DNA of 41,723 nt, taken from the NCBI RefSeq assembly GCF_913055775.1, contig NZ_CAJXJX010000003.1, positions 1 through 41,723 of the forward strand, written 5' to 3'. Of the stretch, positions 1 to 7,612 are shown piece by piece (position 1 is the first letter of the stretch; every line of letters starts with the position of its first letter). The stretch comes from an uncultured Demequina sp. (lineage in GTDB: Bacteria > Actinomycetota > Actinomycetes > Actinomycetales > Demequinaceae). A model generated the notes under the pieces. It was not told the origin of the DNA. It searched no databases and saw only the letters and a list, made by a program, of their open reading frames with translations. Both the position numbers and the translations under genes were made by a program.

Positions 1-678
1 CGCGTCCCGCGGCAGGACCACCGACAACGCGGCGACCGTGCGGCCCGCCTCGTCGCGCACCGGCACCGCGAGCCCCGTCGACGCCTCATCCAGCAACCCG
101 GGCGAGAGCGCGTGGCCCACCTTGCGCACCTCGTCGAGCTTGCGCCGCAGCACCGCCGGGTCGGTGGGCGTGCGATGAGTGAATGCCCGCAGGCGGCTCG
201 TGAGCACGCGCTCCTGCAGCTCCCGATCGCCGAACGCGAGCAGCACCAGTCCCGATGACGACGCGTGCAGAGGCAGCCGTCCCGCGACCCGCGTGAGGTT
301 CGCGCCGGCGTCCGGGTGGCTCAGTCGCTCCAGGAAGAGGGGCTCGTCCTGGTCCAGGATCGCGAGCTGAGTGTGCTCGCGCACGCGCGCCTGAACCTGC
401 TCCATGAACGGCAGCGCCGCCTGCCTCAACCGGAGCGCATGCGACGACCGCGTGGCGAGCTCCCACAGCCGCATGCCGATCCGCACGCGCCGGTTCTCGT
501 CCCGCTCAAGAAGCCCGGCGTCCACCAGTTCGCCCACGATGCGATGCGCTGTCGATGACGGCAGCCCTGCGGCGCGGCCGATCTCGGCGGCCGAGAGCGA
601 CGTTCGCGTGGGCGTGAAGGCCTCGAGCACGCGCATGAGGCGCGCTGTTACCGAGTCGCCAGAGGTCGAGTTCGCCAC
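1..678 (-). CDS. IclR-family transcriptional regulator (3' end outside window)
   Basis: The reverse strand reads open from a GTG at 678 to the window edge, giving the first 226 residues. The N-terminal 65 or so residues form the winged helix-turn-helix of IclR regulators (SLSAAEIGRAAGLPSSTAHR followed by a wing ending in RVRIGMRLWEL). The rest matches the IclR effector domain, with LFLERLSHPDAGANL and LPLHASSSGLVLLAF. IclR proteins are dimeric DNA-binding regulators, usually of catabolic genes, that sense small carboxylates or aromatics. No ATG lies in frame upstream, so GTG is chosen; there is no clear Shine-Dalgarno, and a CATGCT box ends six bases before the GTG, so the mRNA may be leaderless. 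It points the same way as the MarR gene to its right, 107 bases away. Its target is unknown and may lie left of the window. Family assignment is secure. Confidence 0.93.
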   Translation of the reverse strand, partial: MANSTSGDSVTARLMRVLEAFTPTRTSLSAAEIGRAAGLPSSTAHRIVGELVDAGLLERDENRRVRIGMRLWELATRSSHALRLRQAALPFMEQVQARVREHTQLAILDQDEPLFLERLSHPDAGANLTRVAGRLPLHASSSGLVLLAFGDRELQERVLTSRLRAFTHRTPTDPAVLRRKLDEVRKVGHALSPGLLDEASTGLAVPVRDEAGRTVAALSVVLPRDA

Positions 679-785
679 GCGCTCAGCATGGCACGCACCG
701 GCCGCGAGATCCCATTCATCGGGACACCGGACTGGGGGTGAGCCGATGCGGTGACGTCCGAACGCCCTTCACGCCCACCCGGTGG

Positions 786-1238
786 TCAGCTCAGATCGGA
801 ATACGCGATGCGCTGGAGAAAGGCGCGGACGACGTCGGACTCGGCGTCCGAGATCGCGGCGAAGCTCTCGCGTTGAGCATCGTCGACCGCGGCGCGAGCG
901 CGCGCGAACAGCTCCACTCCCGCTGGCGTCGCGGTGACCGTGCGCGCACGGCGATCGGCGGGGTCTTGACGACGCTCCACGTAGCCGCCCGACTCGAGCG
1001 CGTCGACGAGCGCGACGATCTGACTCGGATCAAGACGCAGCCTTTCGGCGAGTTCCCGCTGAGATGGGCCCACCTCCGCAGCGAGCGCGAGCACCGAGTA
1101 CGAGCGCACCTTGAGACCAACGGCGGCGAGCGCGCGATTGCCCGCGGCGGCCGTGATCGCGCTCGCCCGCGCAAGCAGGAAGCTGACGTCGGCGTCAAGC
1201 GTCGGGGAGACGCGCGCCGGTGTGTCGTCGGTGACCAT
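786..1238 (-). CDS. MarR-family transcriptional regulator
   Basis: The 150-residue protein has the length and architecture of MarR regulators. N-terminal dimerisation helices (residues 15-40) lead into a winged helix-turn-helix at about 58-112, with SQRELAERLRLDPSQIVALV as the helix-turn-helix, DALESGGYVERRQDP leading into the wing and DRRARTVTATPAG forming it; a C-terminal dimerisation helix follows. MarR proteins are homodimers that repress nearby genes until a small aromatic or acyl ligand binds. The gene is divergent from the SDR-amidohydrolase-MaoC-ligase operon, and a strong palindrome lies between them, so it most likely represses that operon and itself. The ATG at 1238 has no Shine-Dalgarno; a CAGGAT box ends six bases before it, consistent with a leaderless message. 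The ligand is unknown, plausibly a substrate or CoA thioester of the neighbouring pathway. Confidence 0.92.
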   Translation of the reverse strand: MVTDDTPARVSPTLDADVSFLLARASAITAAAGNRALAAVGLKVRSYSVLALAAEVGPSQRELAERLRLDPSQIVALVDALESGGYVERRQDPADRRARTVTATPAGVELFARARAAVDDAQRESFAAISDAESDVVRAFLQRIAYSDLS

Positions 1239-1260
1239 GGGGCTATCCTGCCACCGCAGA

Positions 1261-1287
1261 TGAGAAAGTCAACAATTGACATTCTCA
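1261..1287. promoter_or_regulatory. Palindromic MarR-type operator overlapping divergent -35 boxes
   Basis: A 27-bp near-perfect palindrome centred on 1274. The outer arms TGAGAA (1261-1266) and TTCTCA (1282-1287) and the inner arms GTCAA (1268-1272) and TTGAC (1276-1280) pair exactly; only the A/A at 1267/1281 and the 3-nt centre break it. TTGACA at 1276-1281 serves as a rightward -35 box (a weak TGTGCT follows at 17 bp spacing), and TTGACT on the other strand (1272-1267) could be the leftward -35 for the MarR gene. A repressor bound here would block both promoters. Assignment to the adjacent MarR protein is by position. Confidence 0.75.
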
Positions 1288-1330
1288 ACGATTACTGCTG
1301 TGCTGACATCCTGAACAAAGGAGTTCCATC

Positions 1331-2278
1331 ATGCCTTCACACCATGCCCCGCTCGCAGGTCGCGCCGCGATCATCACCGGCTCGGGCCGCGGCCTCGGCC
1401 TCGCCTATGCCCTCGAGCTCGCCCGCCAGGGCGCCTCCGTGGTGATCAACGATGTCGACGAGACAGCCGCTCAGGAGGCAGTGTCCGCCATCGAGAGCAC
1501 GGGCGGTGCGGCGGTCGCCGTGGTCGCTCCCGTCGGCCCCACCTCCACAGCCGATGCGCTTGTCGCGGCCGCGCTCGAGAGCTTCGGCCGGCTCGACATC
1601 CTCGTCACCAACGCGGGCGTGCTCCGCGACACCGTGTTGTGGAAGATGAGCGACGACGACTTCGACACCGTCATCGACGTGCACCTGCGCGGGACGTTCA
1701 CCTGTGTGCGCGCGGCCGCCACGCACTTCCGCGACAACGGTGTACCAGGACGCATCGTCTGCATCGGCTCCCCCACCGGCCAGCGCGGCAACTTCGGTCA
1801 GACCAACTACTCCGCCGCCAAGGCCGGCATCGTCGGGATGGTGCGCACCTGGGCGATGGAGCTCAAGAAAGCGGGGGTCTCGGTCAACGCGGTGATCCCC
1901 GTGGCCGCGACCGCCATGACGGCGACCGTCCCGTACTTCGCCGCCGCTGTCGAGGCTGACGCCGCTGGCGAGCCGATGCCGGACTTCTTCCGTCACGACC
2001 TGGGCTTCGGCACGTCGGACGACGTCGCGGGGCTGGTCGCGTATCTGGCCTCTGACGCCGCCGCGGACGTCACCGGGCAGGCGCTCGGGATCGGCGGCGA
2101 CCGCCTTCAGGTGTGGTCCCACCCCGAAGCTGTCGCGACGGCTTACCACGAGGGCGGCTGGAGCTTCGATACGCTCACCGCCGACCTGCCGGGGCTGCTT
2201 GAGGGAAACCTGCAGTCCGTAGGCGAGCGATTCCCCGCGCTCCCCGAATCGCTGGTGCGGCCCGCACCCCACGCCTGA
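1331..2278 (+). CDS. SDR-family oxidoreductase (probable 3-hydroxyacyl-CoA type dehydrogenase)
   Basis: This 315-residue protein is a short-chain dehydrogenase/reductase. It shows the nucleotide-binding TGSGRGLG at residues 16-23, NAG at 94-96, the catalytic serine near 147, Y160 and K164 (YSAAK). The domain ends near residue 245; a tail of about 65 residues starting around VWSHPEAVATAYHEGGW is longer than in ordinary FabG proteins and is reminiscent of SDRs of the multifunctional-enzyme type 2 kind. SDRs oxidise or reduce a hydroxyl/carbonyl with NAD(P). An AAAGGAG Shine-Dalgarno ends eight bases before the ATG. It is the first gene of a four-gene operon with a MaoC hydratase and an acyl-CoA ligase, so a (3R)-hydroxyacyl-CoA dehydrogenase is likely, but the substrate is not known. 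Confidence 0.88.
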   Translation: MPSHHAPLAGRAAIITGSGRGLGLAYALELARQGASVVINDVDETAAQEAVSAIESTGGAAVAVVAPVGPTSTADALVAAALESFGRLDILVTNAGVLRDTVLWKMSDDDFDTVIDVHLRGTFTCVRAAATHFRDNGVPGRIVCIGSPTGQRGNFGQTNYSAAKAGIVGMVRTWAMELKKAGVSVNAVIPVAATAMTATVPYFAAAVEADAAGEPMPDFFRHDLGFGTSDDVAGLVAYLASDAAADVTGQALGIGGDRLQVWSHPEAVATAYHEGGWSFDTLTADLPGLLEGNLQSVGERFPALPESLVRPAPHA

Positions 2279-2289
2279 ACGGGCCCGAC

Positions 2290-3171
2290 ATGACACGCTA
2301 CGAGCCTGCGATCGACCTCGACGCGATCGAGGCGATCGATGTCCACGTGCACATCGAGGTCGACGGCCACGGGCACGCCTCCCTGCCGCCCGACCTGGTC
2401 GAGGCCGCCTCCCGCTACTTCCGTACCGACGGGCCGCGGCCAGAGCTGGAGGCGATCGCCACCTACTACCGCGAGCGCCGCATGGCCGCGGTGGTCTTCA
2501 CCGTCGACGCCGAGACGCAGCTGGGCCACGCCACGCTTGACAGTGCGGAGATCGCGTCGCAGTCGGCGGACCACGCAGACGTGCTGATTCCCTTCGGCTC
2601 GGTCGACCCGCATCGTCCCGATGCTGTCGATCGCGTGCGCAGCCTCGCGCAGGACCACGGTGTGCGTGGCTTCAAGCTGCATCCCACGGTCCAGGGCTTC
2701 GACCCCTCGGACGAGCGCTGGTACCCGCTCTACGGCGCCATCCAGGACGCGGGAGTGCCCGCACTGTTCCACACGGGGCAGACCGGGATCGGCGCGGGGC
2801 TGCCGGGAGGCCGGGGGCTCCGCCTCGCGTGGTCCAACCCGATGCTGCTCGACGGCGTGGCTGCGGACTTTCCCGACCTCGACATCATCATGGCTCACCC
2901 GAGCGTGCCGTGGCAGGACGAGGCTCTCGCGGTCGCCACCCACAAGGCCCGCACCTGGATCGACCTGTCGGGGTGGAGCCCTAAGTACTTCCCCGAACAG
3001 CTGGTGCGGGCTGCGAACTCGTACCTCAAGGACCGCATCCTGTTCGGCACCGACTTCCCGCTCCTCACCCCCGACCGCTGGCTCGACGACATCGGCCACA
3101 GCGCACTCAAGCCCGAGCGCCTGCCCGCGATTCTTAAGGACAACGCCGTCCGGCTGCTCCGACTCGGCTGA
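2290..3171 (+). CDS. Amidohydrolase-family metal-dependent hydrolase/decarboxylase
   Basis: The 293-residue protein belongs to the amidohydrolase_2 (ACMSD-like) branch of the metal-dependent TIM-barrel hydrolases. Visible metal and active-site positions are H19 and H21 (DVHVH), H131 (FKLHP), H161 (FHTG), H203 (MAHP) and D255 (GTDFP), the expected order for this family. Members hydrolyse, hydrate or decarboxylate carboxylic acids, for example 2-amino-3-carboxymuconate semialdehyde, gamma-resorcylate or 4-oxalomesaconate. The ATG lies 11 bases after the SDR stop, so the two are almost certainly co-transcribed. In a pathway with ligase, hydratase and dehydrogenase, it may decarboxylate or open a ring-derived acid, but nothing in the sequence fixes the substrate. 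Confidence 0.87.
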   Translation: MTRYEPAIDLDAIEAIDVHVHIEVDGHGHASLPPDLVEAASRYFRTDGPRPELEAIATYYRERRMAAVVFTVDAETQLGHATLDSAEIASQSADHADVLIPFGSVDPHRPDAVDRVRSLAQDHGVRGFKLHPTVQGFDPSDERWYPLYGAIQDAGVPALFHTGQTGIGAGLPGGRGLRLAWSNPMLLDGVAADFPDLDIIMAHPSVPWQDEALAVATHKARTWIDLSGWSPKYFPEQLVRAANSYLKDRILFGTDFPLLTPDRWLDDIGHSALKPERLPAILKDNAVRLLRLG

Positions 3172-3224
3172 TCGTCACCCACCCCACCACCGCATCGTCC
3201 CCACTCCCGCGAAAGGCACCTCAC

Positions 3225-3680
3225 ATGACCACCACTGTCCCTTACTCCGACGTCACTTCTCTCGAGGGTCGCGACCTCGGCTGGTCCGACTGGCTTGAGG
3301 TCACCCAAGACCGCGTGGACCTGTTCGCCGATGCCGTGGACGACCACCAGTGGATCCACGTCGAGCCGGAGCGCGCGCGCGCGGAGAGCCCCTTCGGCGG
3401 CCCCATCGCGCACGGCTTTCTGTCGCTGTCGCTCACGACCAAGTTCTGGACCGAGCTGCTCGAGGTCGACGGCGTCACCACCAAGGTGAACTATGGACTC
3501 GACAAGGTGCGCTTCATCTCGCCCGTCCAGGTAGGTGCACGGGTCCGCATGAACGCGGTGATCGCCGAGGTGGCCGAGATCCGCGGCGGCTTCCAGCTCA
3601 CGGTCGATCAGACCATCGAGATCGAGGGCGGCACCAAGCCCGCGGTCGCGGCGCGAGGCCTGTACCGCTTCTACGCCTGA
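3225..3680 (+). CDS. MaoC-like (R)-specific enoyl-CoA hydratase
   Basis: A 151-residue single hot-dog protein of the MaoC dehydratase family. The hydratase motif is seen as DDHQWIH with D40 and H45 as the likely catalytic pair, followed by GGPIAHGFLSLSL (residues 58-70) typical of the substrate-lining helix. MaoC proteins add water to trans-2-enoyl-CoA to give (3R)-hydroxyacyl-CoA. The start is supported by a GAAAGG Shine-Dalgarno eight bases upstream. It sits between the amidohydrolase and the CoA ligase in the MarR-controlled operon, and could supply the substrate of the SDR encoded first. The usual GDxNP is degenerate here (DDHQW) although D and H are kept, as in many NodN/MaoC-like proteins of actinobacteria. 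Confidence 0.9.
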   Translation: MTTTVPYSDVTSLEGRDLGWSDWLEVTQDRVDLFADAVDDHQWIHVEPERARAESPFGGPIAHGFLSLSLTTKFWTELLEVDGVTTKVNYGLDKVRFISPVQVGARVRMNAVIAEVAEIRGGFQLTVDQTIEIEGGTKPAVAARGLYRFYA

Positions 3681-3720
3681 CCCACGGCAGCACCACCCCT
3701 ACTGCATCAGCGAGGATGAC

Positions 3721-5268
3721 ATGAAGAACCAGGGGCTCGGCGACTGGATCGCCCGGCGGCGGATCAAGTCCGAGGGCGACACGGCCATCATCTGGTCGGG
3801 TGGCACGTACACGTACGACGCGTACGCCGACCGCGTCGCGAGGCTCGCCCAGGCTCTCGCTGATCGCGGCCTGTCCAAGCGCGACCGCCTCGTGTACCTG
3901 GGGAACAACCACCCGGACTTTCTCACGACGTTCTTCGCATGCGGCCTGCTGGGCGCGATCTTCGTGCCGCTCAACACTCGCCTGGCGCCGCGCGAACTCG
4001 AGTACATGATCGAGGACTCGAGCGCGGTGTTCCTGGTCACCCACGACTCGGTGCGCGACCTCGCCCGCGCCGCCGCATGGTCCAGCGGGATCCGCAAGCG
4101 TCTGGTGGTCGACGGAGCTGCGGACCTTCCCGCCGTCGAGAGCCTGGACGAGGTGATCGACGCGACCGAGCCCACGTTCCTCGACACGGAGGTGTCGCTC
4201 GACGACCCGGCGATGATCCTCTACACGTCGGGGACGACGGGCCAGCCCAAGGGCGCCGTCCTCACCCACGGCAACCTCACCTGGAACGTCCTCAACGCGA
4301 TCGTCGACTACGACGTCACGCGCGACGAGGTCGCGATGATGATGTCGCCGATGTTCCACGTCGCCGCGCTCAGCATGGGCGCCCTGCCCACGCTGCTCAA
4401 GGGCGGTGCGGTGGTGCTGCACGAGCGCTTCGAAGCGAGCGACGTGCTGCACGCGATCGAGGAGCACGGGATCACCAGCCTCTCGGGCGTGCCGACCACG
4501 TTCCAGTTCCTGTCGGAGGATCCCGCCTGGGACACCACCGATCTGTCGAGCATCCGGAAGCTCACGTGCGGCGGCTCGGCGATGCCCTTGCGCGTCATCG
4601 AGGCCTACGAGGCGCGCGGACTCGCGTTCTCGAGCGGCTACGGCATGACGGAGGCCTCCCCCGGCGCCACCTCGCTGCCCGTGTCCAAGGCCCGCGACCA
4701 CGCGGGGACTTCGGGCCTGGCTCACTTCTTCACGGACGTGCGGGTGGTGGGCGACGATGGCCGCGCGCTCCCCGTCGGCGAGGCGGGCGAGATCCAGATC
4801 AGCGGCCCAAACGTCATCCGCGAGTACTGGCGCCGCCCGGAGGCGACGGCGGAGGCCCGCGACGGCGAGTGGTTCCGGACAGGAGACATCGGCAGACTCG
4901 ATGACGACGGCTACCTCACCGTGACCGACCGCCTCAAGGACATGATCATCTCGGGCGGCGAGAACGTGTACCCCGCCGAGATCGAGCAGATCGTGATGGA
5001 GATGCCCGCGGTGCGCTCGATCGCGGTCATCGGCGTCTCCGACGAGCGTTGGGGCGAGGTGCCGCTCGCCATCGTCGCGCTCCACGAGGGCGCGCAGGTC
5101 ACGCCCGAGGACGTCCTCTCGCATGTGCGCGGGCGGGTCGCGAAGTACAAGCTCCCGCGCGCGGCCGTCCTGGTGGACGACCTCCCCCGCACCGCAAGCG
5201 GCAAGGTGCGCAAGGTCGAGCTCCGCAAGAGGTTCCGTTCGCTTCCGGAACGCGTGCAGGAGTCCTGA
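3721..5268 (+). CDS. Acyl-CoA synthetase (AMP-forming)
   Basis: The 515-residue enzyme belongs to the ANL superfamily, which activates a carboxylic acid with ATP and loads it onto CoA. The P-loop YTSGTTGQPKG covers residues 168-178, the adenylate-binding SGYGMTEASPG follows near 305, the hinge region has RLKDMIISGGENVYPAEIE around 404-422, and the C-terminal catalytic lysine is K495 (TASGKVRK). Length is normal. The start ATG has GAGG five bases before it and lies 40 bases after the MaoC stop, so it closes the operon. It probably starts the pathway by activating the free acid. Substrate chain length cannot be read from sequence. It faces the dinB gene tail to tail. Confidence 0.93.
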   Translation: MKNQGLGDWIARRRIKSEGDTAIIWSGGTYTYDAYADRVARLAQALADRGLSKRDRLVYLGNNHPDFLTTFFACGLLGAIFVPLNTRLAPRELEYMIEDSSAVFLVTHDSVRDLARAAAWSSGIRKRLVVDGAADLPAVESLDEVIDATEPTFLDTEVSLDDPAMILYTSGTTGQPKGAVLTHGNLTWNVLNAIVDYDVTRDEVAMMMSPMFHVAALSMGALPTLLKGGAVVLHERFEASDVLHAIEEHGITSLSGVPTTFQFLSEDPAWDTTDLSSIRKLTCGGSAMPLRVIEAYEARGLAFSSGYGMTEASPGATSLPVSKARDHAGTSGLAHFFTDVRVVGDDGRALPVGEAGEIQISGPNVIREYWRRPEATAEARDGEWFRTGDIGRLDDDGYLTVTDRLKDMIISGGENVYPAEIEQIVMEMPAVRSIAVIGVSDERWGEVPLAIVALHEGAQVTPEDVLSHVRGRVAKYKLPRAAVLVDDLPRTASGKVRKVELRKRFRSLPERVQES

Positions 5269-5312
5269 GGCGCGTCCGTGATCGCGGTTCATCAGACGGG
5301 CGGGTCGTGTGC

Positions 5313-6533
5313 CTACTCGTGTTCGGGCAGCCGCGGCGTTGACCAACCAGGTTCGCGACCGATGAGCGCTGCGCGTGTGACGGCGGCGGAGCCGAAGCGA
5401 TCGCGGACCGCGTCGAGCGCGGTGTCGAGGGAACTGTCGAGGGCAGCGTCGATGCGCGCCCCGTCGTTCCAGTCGATCGGAAGCTCCGGCTGAACCTCGC
5501 CGGCACTGGTCAGCTGTCCGAGCGAGACGCCGATGAGGGTGACGCCGCGCTCGGCGATGTCAGGATCCGCCGCGGCGAGCAGTTGCTGGGCGACGGCGAG
5601 GACTACCTCGGTGCGGTCGGTTGGCGCTGTGAGCGTGCGCGATCGGGTCGCCTTCGCGAAGTCGCCGTAGCGGAGCCTCAGGACCACGGTGCTGCACGAT
5701 GATCCTCGATCGCGCAGACGCTTTGCGAGGCCGTCGACGATCTGGGTGAGGATCAGCCCGAGCTCACCGGATGGGTACGACCGACTGCCGAGTGCCCGCT
5801 GCGAGCCGATGGACCCGTGGCGCCTAGTCGTCTCGACGGGCCGCGGGTCCCGGAGCCGGGCCAGCGCATGCAGGTGCGCACCGGCCGCCTTGCCGAGCCA
5901 TCGCTCGGCGGTCGCGGCTTCGAGCTCCGCCAACTGCCCGACCGTGGAGATGCCGTTGCTGTGCAGCTTCTGCGCGGTCATCGCGCCAACGCCCCAGAGT
6001 CGCTCGACGGGGAGTGGATGGAGGAACGCCTCCTCGCGGCCCGGCTCCACCACGAGGAGCCCGTCGGGTTTGCCGACCGCGCTCGCAACCTTCGCGAGGA
6101 ACTTGGTCCTTGCTACACCTACCGAAATCGGGAGCCCAACTTCGGCACGCACGCGTTCCCGCAGGCGCGCGGCGATCTGCTCGGGGGTCCCAGCGATGCG
6201 GCGCAGACCGCCCACTTCGAGGAATGCCTCATCGATCGAGACCCCCTCCACGTACGGCGTGGTGTCATGGAAGATCGCGAACACCGCACGGCTTGCTGCA
6301 GAGTAGGCCTGCATGCGTGGCGGAACGATGATGGCTTCGGGACAGAGCGCCCGCGCCCGCTGCACGCCCATCGCGGTGCGCACGCCCCGGGCTTTGGCTT
6401 CGTAGCTCGCGGCCGCCACGACCCCGCCGCCCACGATCACGGGCCGTCCCCGCAGTGCGGGCTCGTCTCGCTGCTCGACCGAGGCGTAGAACGCGTCGAG
6501 GTCGGCGTGGAGCACGGTCGCTTCGCCCTGCAT
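5313..6533 (-). CDS. dinB: DNA polymerase IV (Y-family translesion polymerase)
   Basis: A 406-residue Y-family polymerase that copies past damaged bases. The palm starts with HADLDAFYASVEQRD, giving D11 as a metal ligand; SIDEAFLEV supplies D101 and E102. The thumb shows the helix-hairpin-helix LPVERLWGVGAMTAQKL, and the little-finger domain follows from about residue 250. QPELPIDW near residue 355 may be the beta-clamp binding peptide. Start ATG has GGAGG six bases upstream. No SOS (LexA) box of the actinobacterial TCGAAC-type is evident in the 110 bases before it, which hold nothing else I recognise. Convergent with the acyl-CoA synthetase. The residue following F15 is a tyrosine (Y16), at the usual steric-gate position. 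Confidence 0.95.
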   Translation of the reverse strand: MQGEATVLHADLDAFYASVEQRDEPALRGRPVIVGGGVVAAASYEAKARGVRTAMGVQRARALCPEAIIVPPRMQAYSAASRAVFAIFHDTTPYVEGVSIDEAFLEVGGLRRIAGTPEQIAARLRERVRAEVGLPISVGVARTKFLAKVASAVGKPDGLLVVEPGREEAFLHPLPVERLWGVGAMTAQKLHSNGISTVGQLAELEAATAERWLGKAAGAHLHALARLRDPRPVETTRRHGSIGSQRALGSRSYPSGELGLILTQIVDGLAKRLRDRGSSCSTVVLRLRYGDFAKATRSRTLTAPTDRTEVVLAVAQQLLAAADPDIAERGVTLIGVSLGQLTSAGEVQPELPIDWNDGARIDAALDSSLDTALDAVRDRFGSAAVTRAALIGREPGWSTPRLPEHE

Positions 6534-6643
6534 GTCACACCTCCCGCCATCACACGTCCCTCAAAGGATGGTCTCACCCGCGCCTGACATCGGAGGCGCT
6601 CCAGGTCGGGCCGAAGAATTGCGCTGACTCGACCTAGCCCGCC

Positions 6644-7354
6644 TCACGCATTGAAGGGAGCGCCATGCACACGCCAGTTCTCGTACCGATTCAGATGTAC
6701 CGCGTGGCGCTCGGCCACCAGGTCCGCAGGAATCTCGTAGGCGCCCAACGTGCCGTCGATGAGAAAGAAGAGATCAACCTCACTCGAACGGTACCTGCGG
6801 CGCGTGCTCCCGGATCGGGAGAGGAACACCTTCCATGCCCCGTTCTCACGAGCTGTTGTCGTCTTCACCTGAACACGCTGAACTCGTTGCTCATGTACGA
6901 CTAGGAGATCGTAGGCGCAGGGCTCCAGCGGCCATGACACATCTGCGCCACGTAGCGAGTACCACGCTGCGGCCAGCAGTGGTCCCGTCCGGCGGAGAGC
7001 ACTTAGCTCGAACGATTCGTCCTGCCGGCCTGCGCTACGCAGTGCTTCAGAACGCCCTTCGGCCCCGACGGGAGACGCGCAGGGCGACGGAGGCCCGCCG
7101 CCTGTTTTTCCACCAACATGAACACCGCCACCGGCTTCCGGACTGACAGCCGGCTCGCCCCCCGTTTGTCGGGCGCGCGGGGCACCGAGATGGTCCGTCG
7201 GACAGCCGGCCTGCTCGGCCCGTCGGCGCACCGAGGCAATCGCGCTGCCCGATGTCGCCCGCAGGCCCAACGCCCTGAGAACGCCCCGCCATGAGTCAGA
7301 CGAAGCGACCGCGCCCGCGAGCTCATTGTCGGAGTACGACTCGCGGGACGCCAT
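6644..7354 (-). CDS. Putative PD-(D/E)XK nuclease with N-terminal DNA-binding region
   Basis: A 236-residue orphan. Residues 6-55 (YSDNELAGAV...VLRALGLRATSGS...CPTDHL) resemble the small DNA-binding region found at the N terminus of many actinobacterial HNH endonucleases. Residues 56-115 are a glycine/proline-rich, low-complexity linker. Residues 117-215 look like the group I intron-associated PD-(D/E)XK fold: YDLLVV (D149), a strand ending in VQRVQVK (Q162, K164), then YRSSEVDLFFLI and a closing YEIPADLV. That order D...QxK...EVD is the family's usual active-site arrangement. No HNH motif and no intron are visible. It lies between dinB and tRNA-Pro with no partner genes. A TAGGTT box six bases before the ATG suggests a leaderless message. 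Function (restriction-like nuclease, homing-type or recombination accessory) is unknown. Confidence 0.72.
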   Translation of the reverse strand: MASRESYSDNELAGAVASSDSWRGVLRALGLRATSGSAIASVRRRAEQAGCPTDHLGAPRARQTGGEPAVSPEAGGGVHVGGKTGGGPPSPCASPVGAEGRSEALRSAGRQDESFELSALRRTGPLLAAAWYSLRGADVSWPLEPCAYDLLVVHEQRVQRVQVKTTTARENGAWKVFLSRSGSTRRRYRSSEVDLFFLIDGTLGAYEIPADLVAERHAVHLNRYENWRVHGAPFNA

Positions 7355-7360
7355 GACGCG

Positions 7361-7366
7361 AACCTA
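7361..7366 (-). promoter_or_regulatory. -10 box of a probable leaderless promoter (nuclease gene)
   Basis: TAGGTT on the reverse strand, followed by six bases and the ATG at 7354. No Shine-Dalgarno is present, so transcription probably begins at the start codon itself. The same arrangement recurs at 9495, 12860, 18948, 39342, 39459 and 39888. Confidence 0.55.
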
Positions 7367-7407
7367 TCCGCGACCACCGACATCGCCTCTGCGCGTGTAC
7401 GCAAAGA

Positions 7408-7441
7408 GCCGTCCATCCCAGCATTTAGCAGGATGAACGGC
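7408..7441 (-). terminator. Intrinsic terminator of tRNA-Pro
   Basis: Read on the reverse strand just after the tRNA: an 11-bp stem of GCCGTTCATCC and GGATGGACGGC with one mismatch and a 12-nt loop, followed by TCTTTG. It starts 12 bases past the tRNA end and would isolate it from the nuclease gene downstream. Confidence 0.7.
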
Positions 7442-7453
7442 CCTCGGCTTCGG

Positions 7454-7527
7454 TCGGGCTGACAGGATTTGAACCTGCGACCCCCTGACCCCCAGTCAGG
7501 TGCGCTACCAAGCTGCGCCACAGCCCG
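7454..7527 (-). tRNA. tRNA-Pro (anticodon GGG)
   Basis: Reverse strand 7527 to 7454, 74 nt. The acceptor stem CGGGCTG/CAGCCCG is perfect, the D stem is GCGC/GCGC, the anticodon stem CCTGA/TCAGG encloses CTGGGGG with anticodon GGG, and the T arm GCAGG-TTCAAAT-CCTGT is canonical. The discriminator is A; CCA is not encoded (ACCG follows). It would read CCC and CCU codons. A TACGAT box at 7546-7541 may be its -10. The 85 bases between the tRNA and the flavoprotein start hold nothing else recognisable. Confidence 0.97.
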
Positions 7528-7612
7528 TGACAGCCTGACAATCGTAGCGGATAGTTCGGGCAACCTGTGACAGCGGCACGGGTAGACGGCGCGGCGGTGG
7601 TCTACTGGATCC

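Noticed and set aside
3598-5346. A long open frame on the reverse strand across the acyl-CoA synthetase.
   Set aside because: It is a shadow of the high third-position GC of the forward gene; its translation is an Arg/His/Asp-rich string without domains.
6644-7527. Nuclease plus tRNA-Pro as an integrated mobile element.
   Set aside because: No integrase, no repeat of the tRNA 3' end within the window, and the tRNA has its own terminator. Only the proximity remains.
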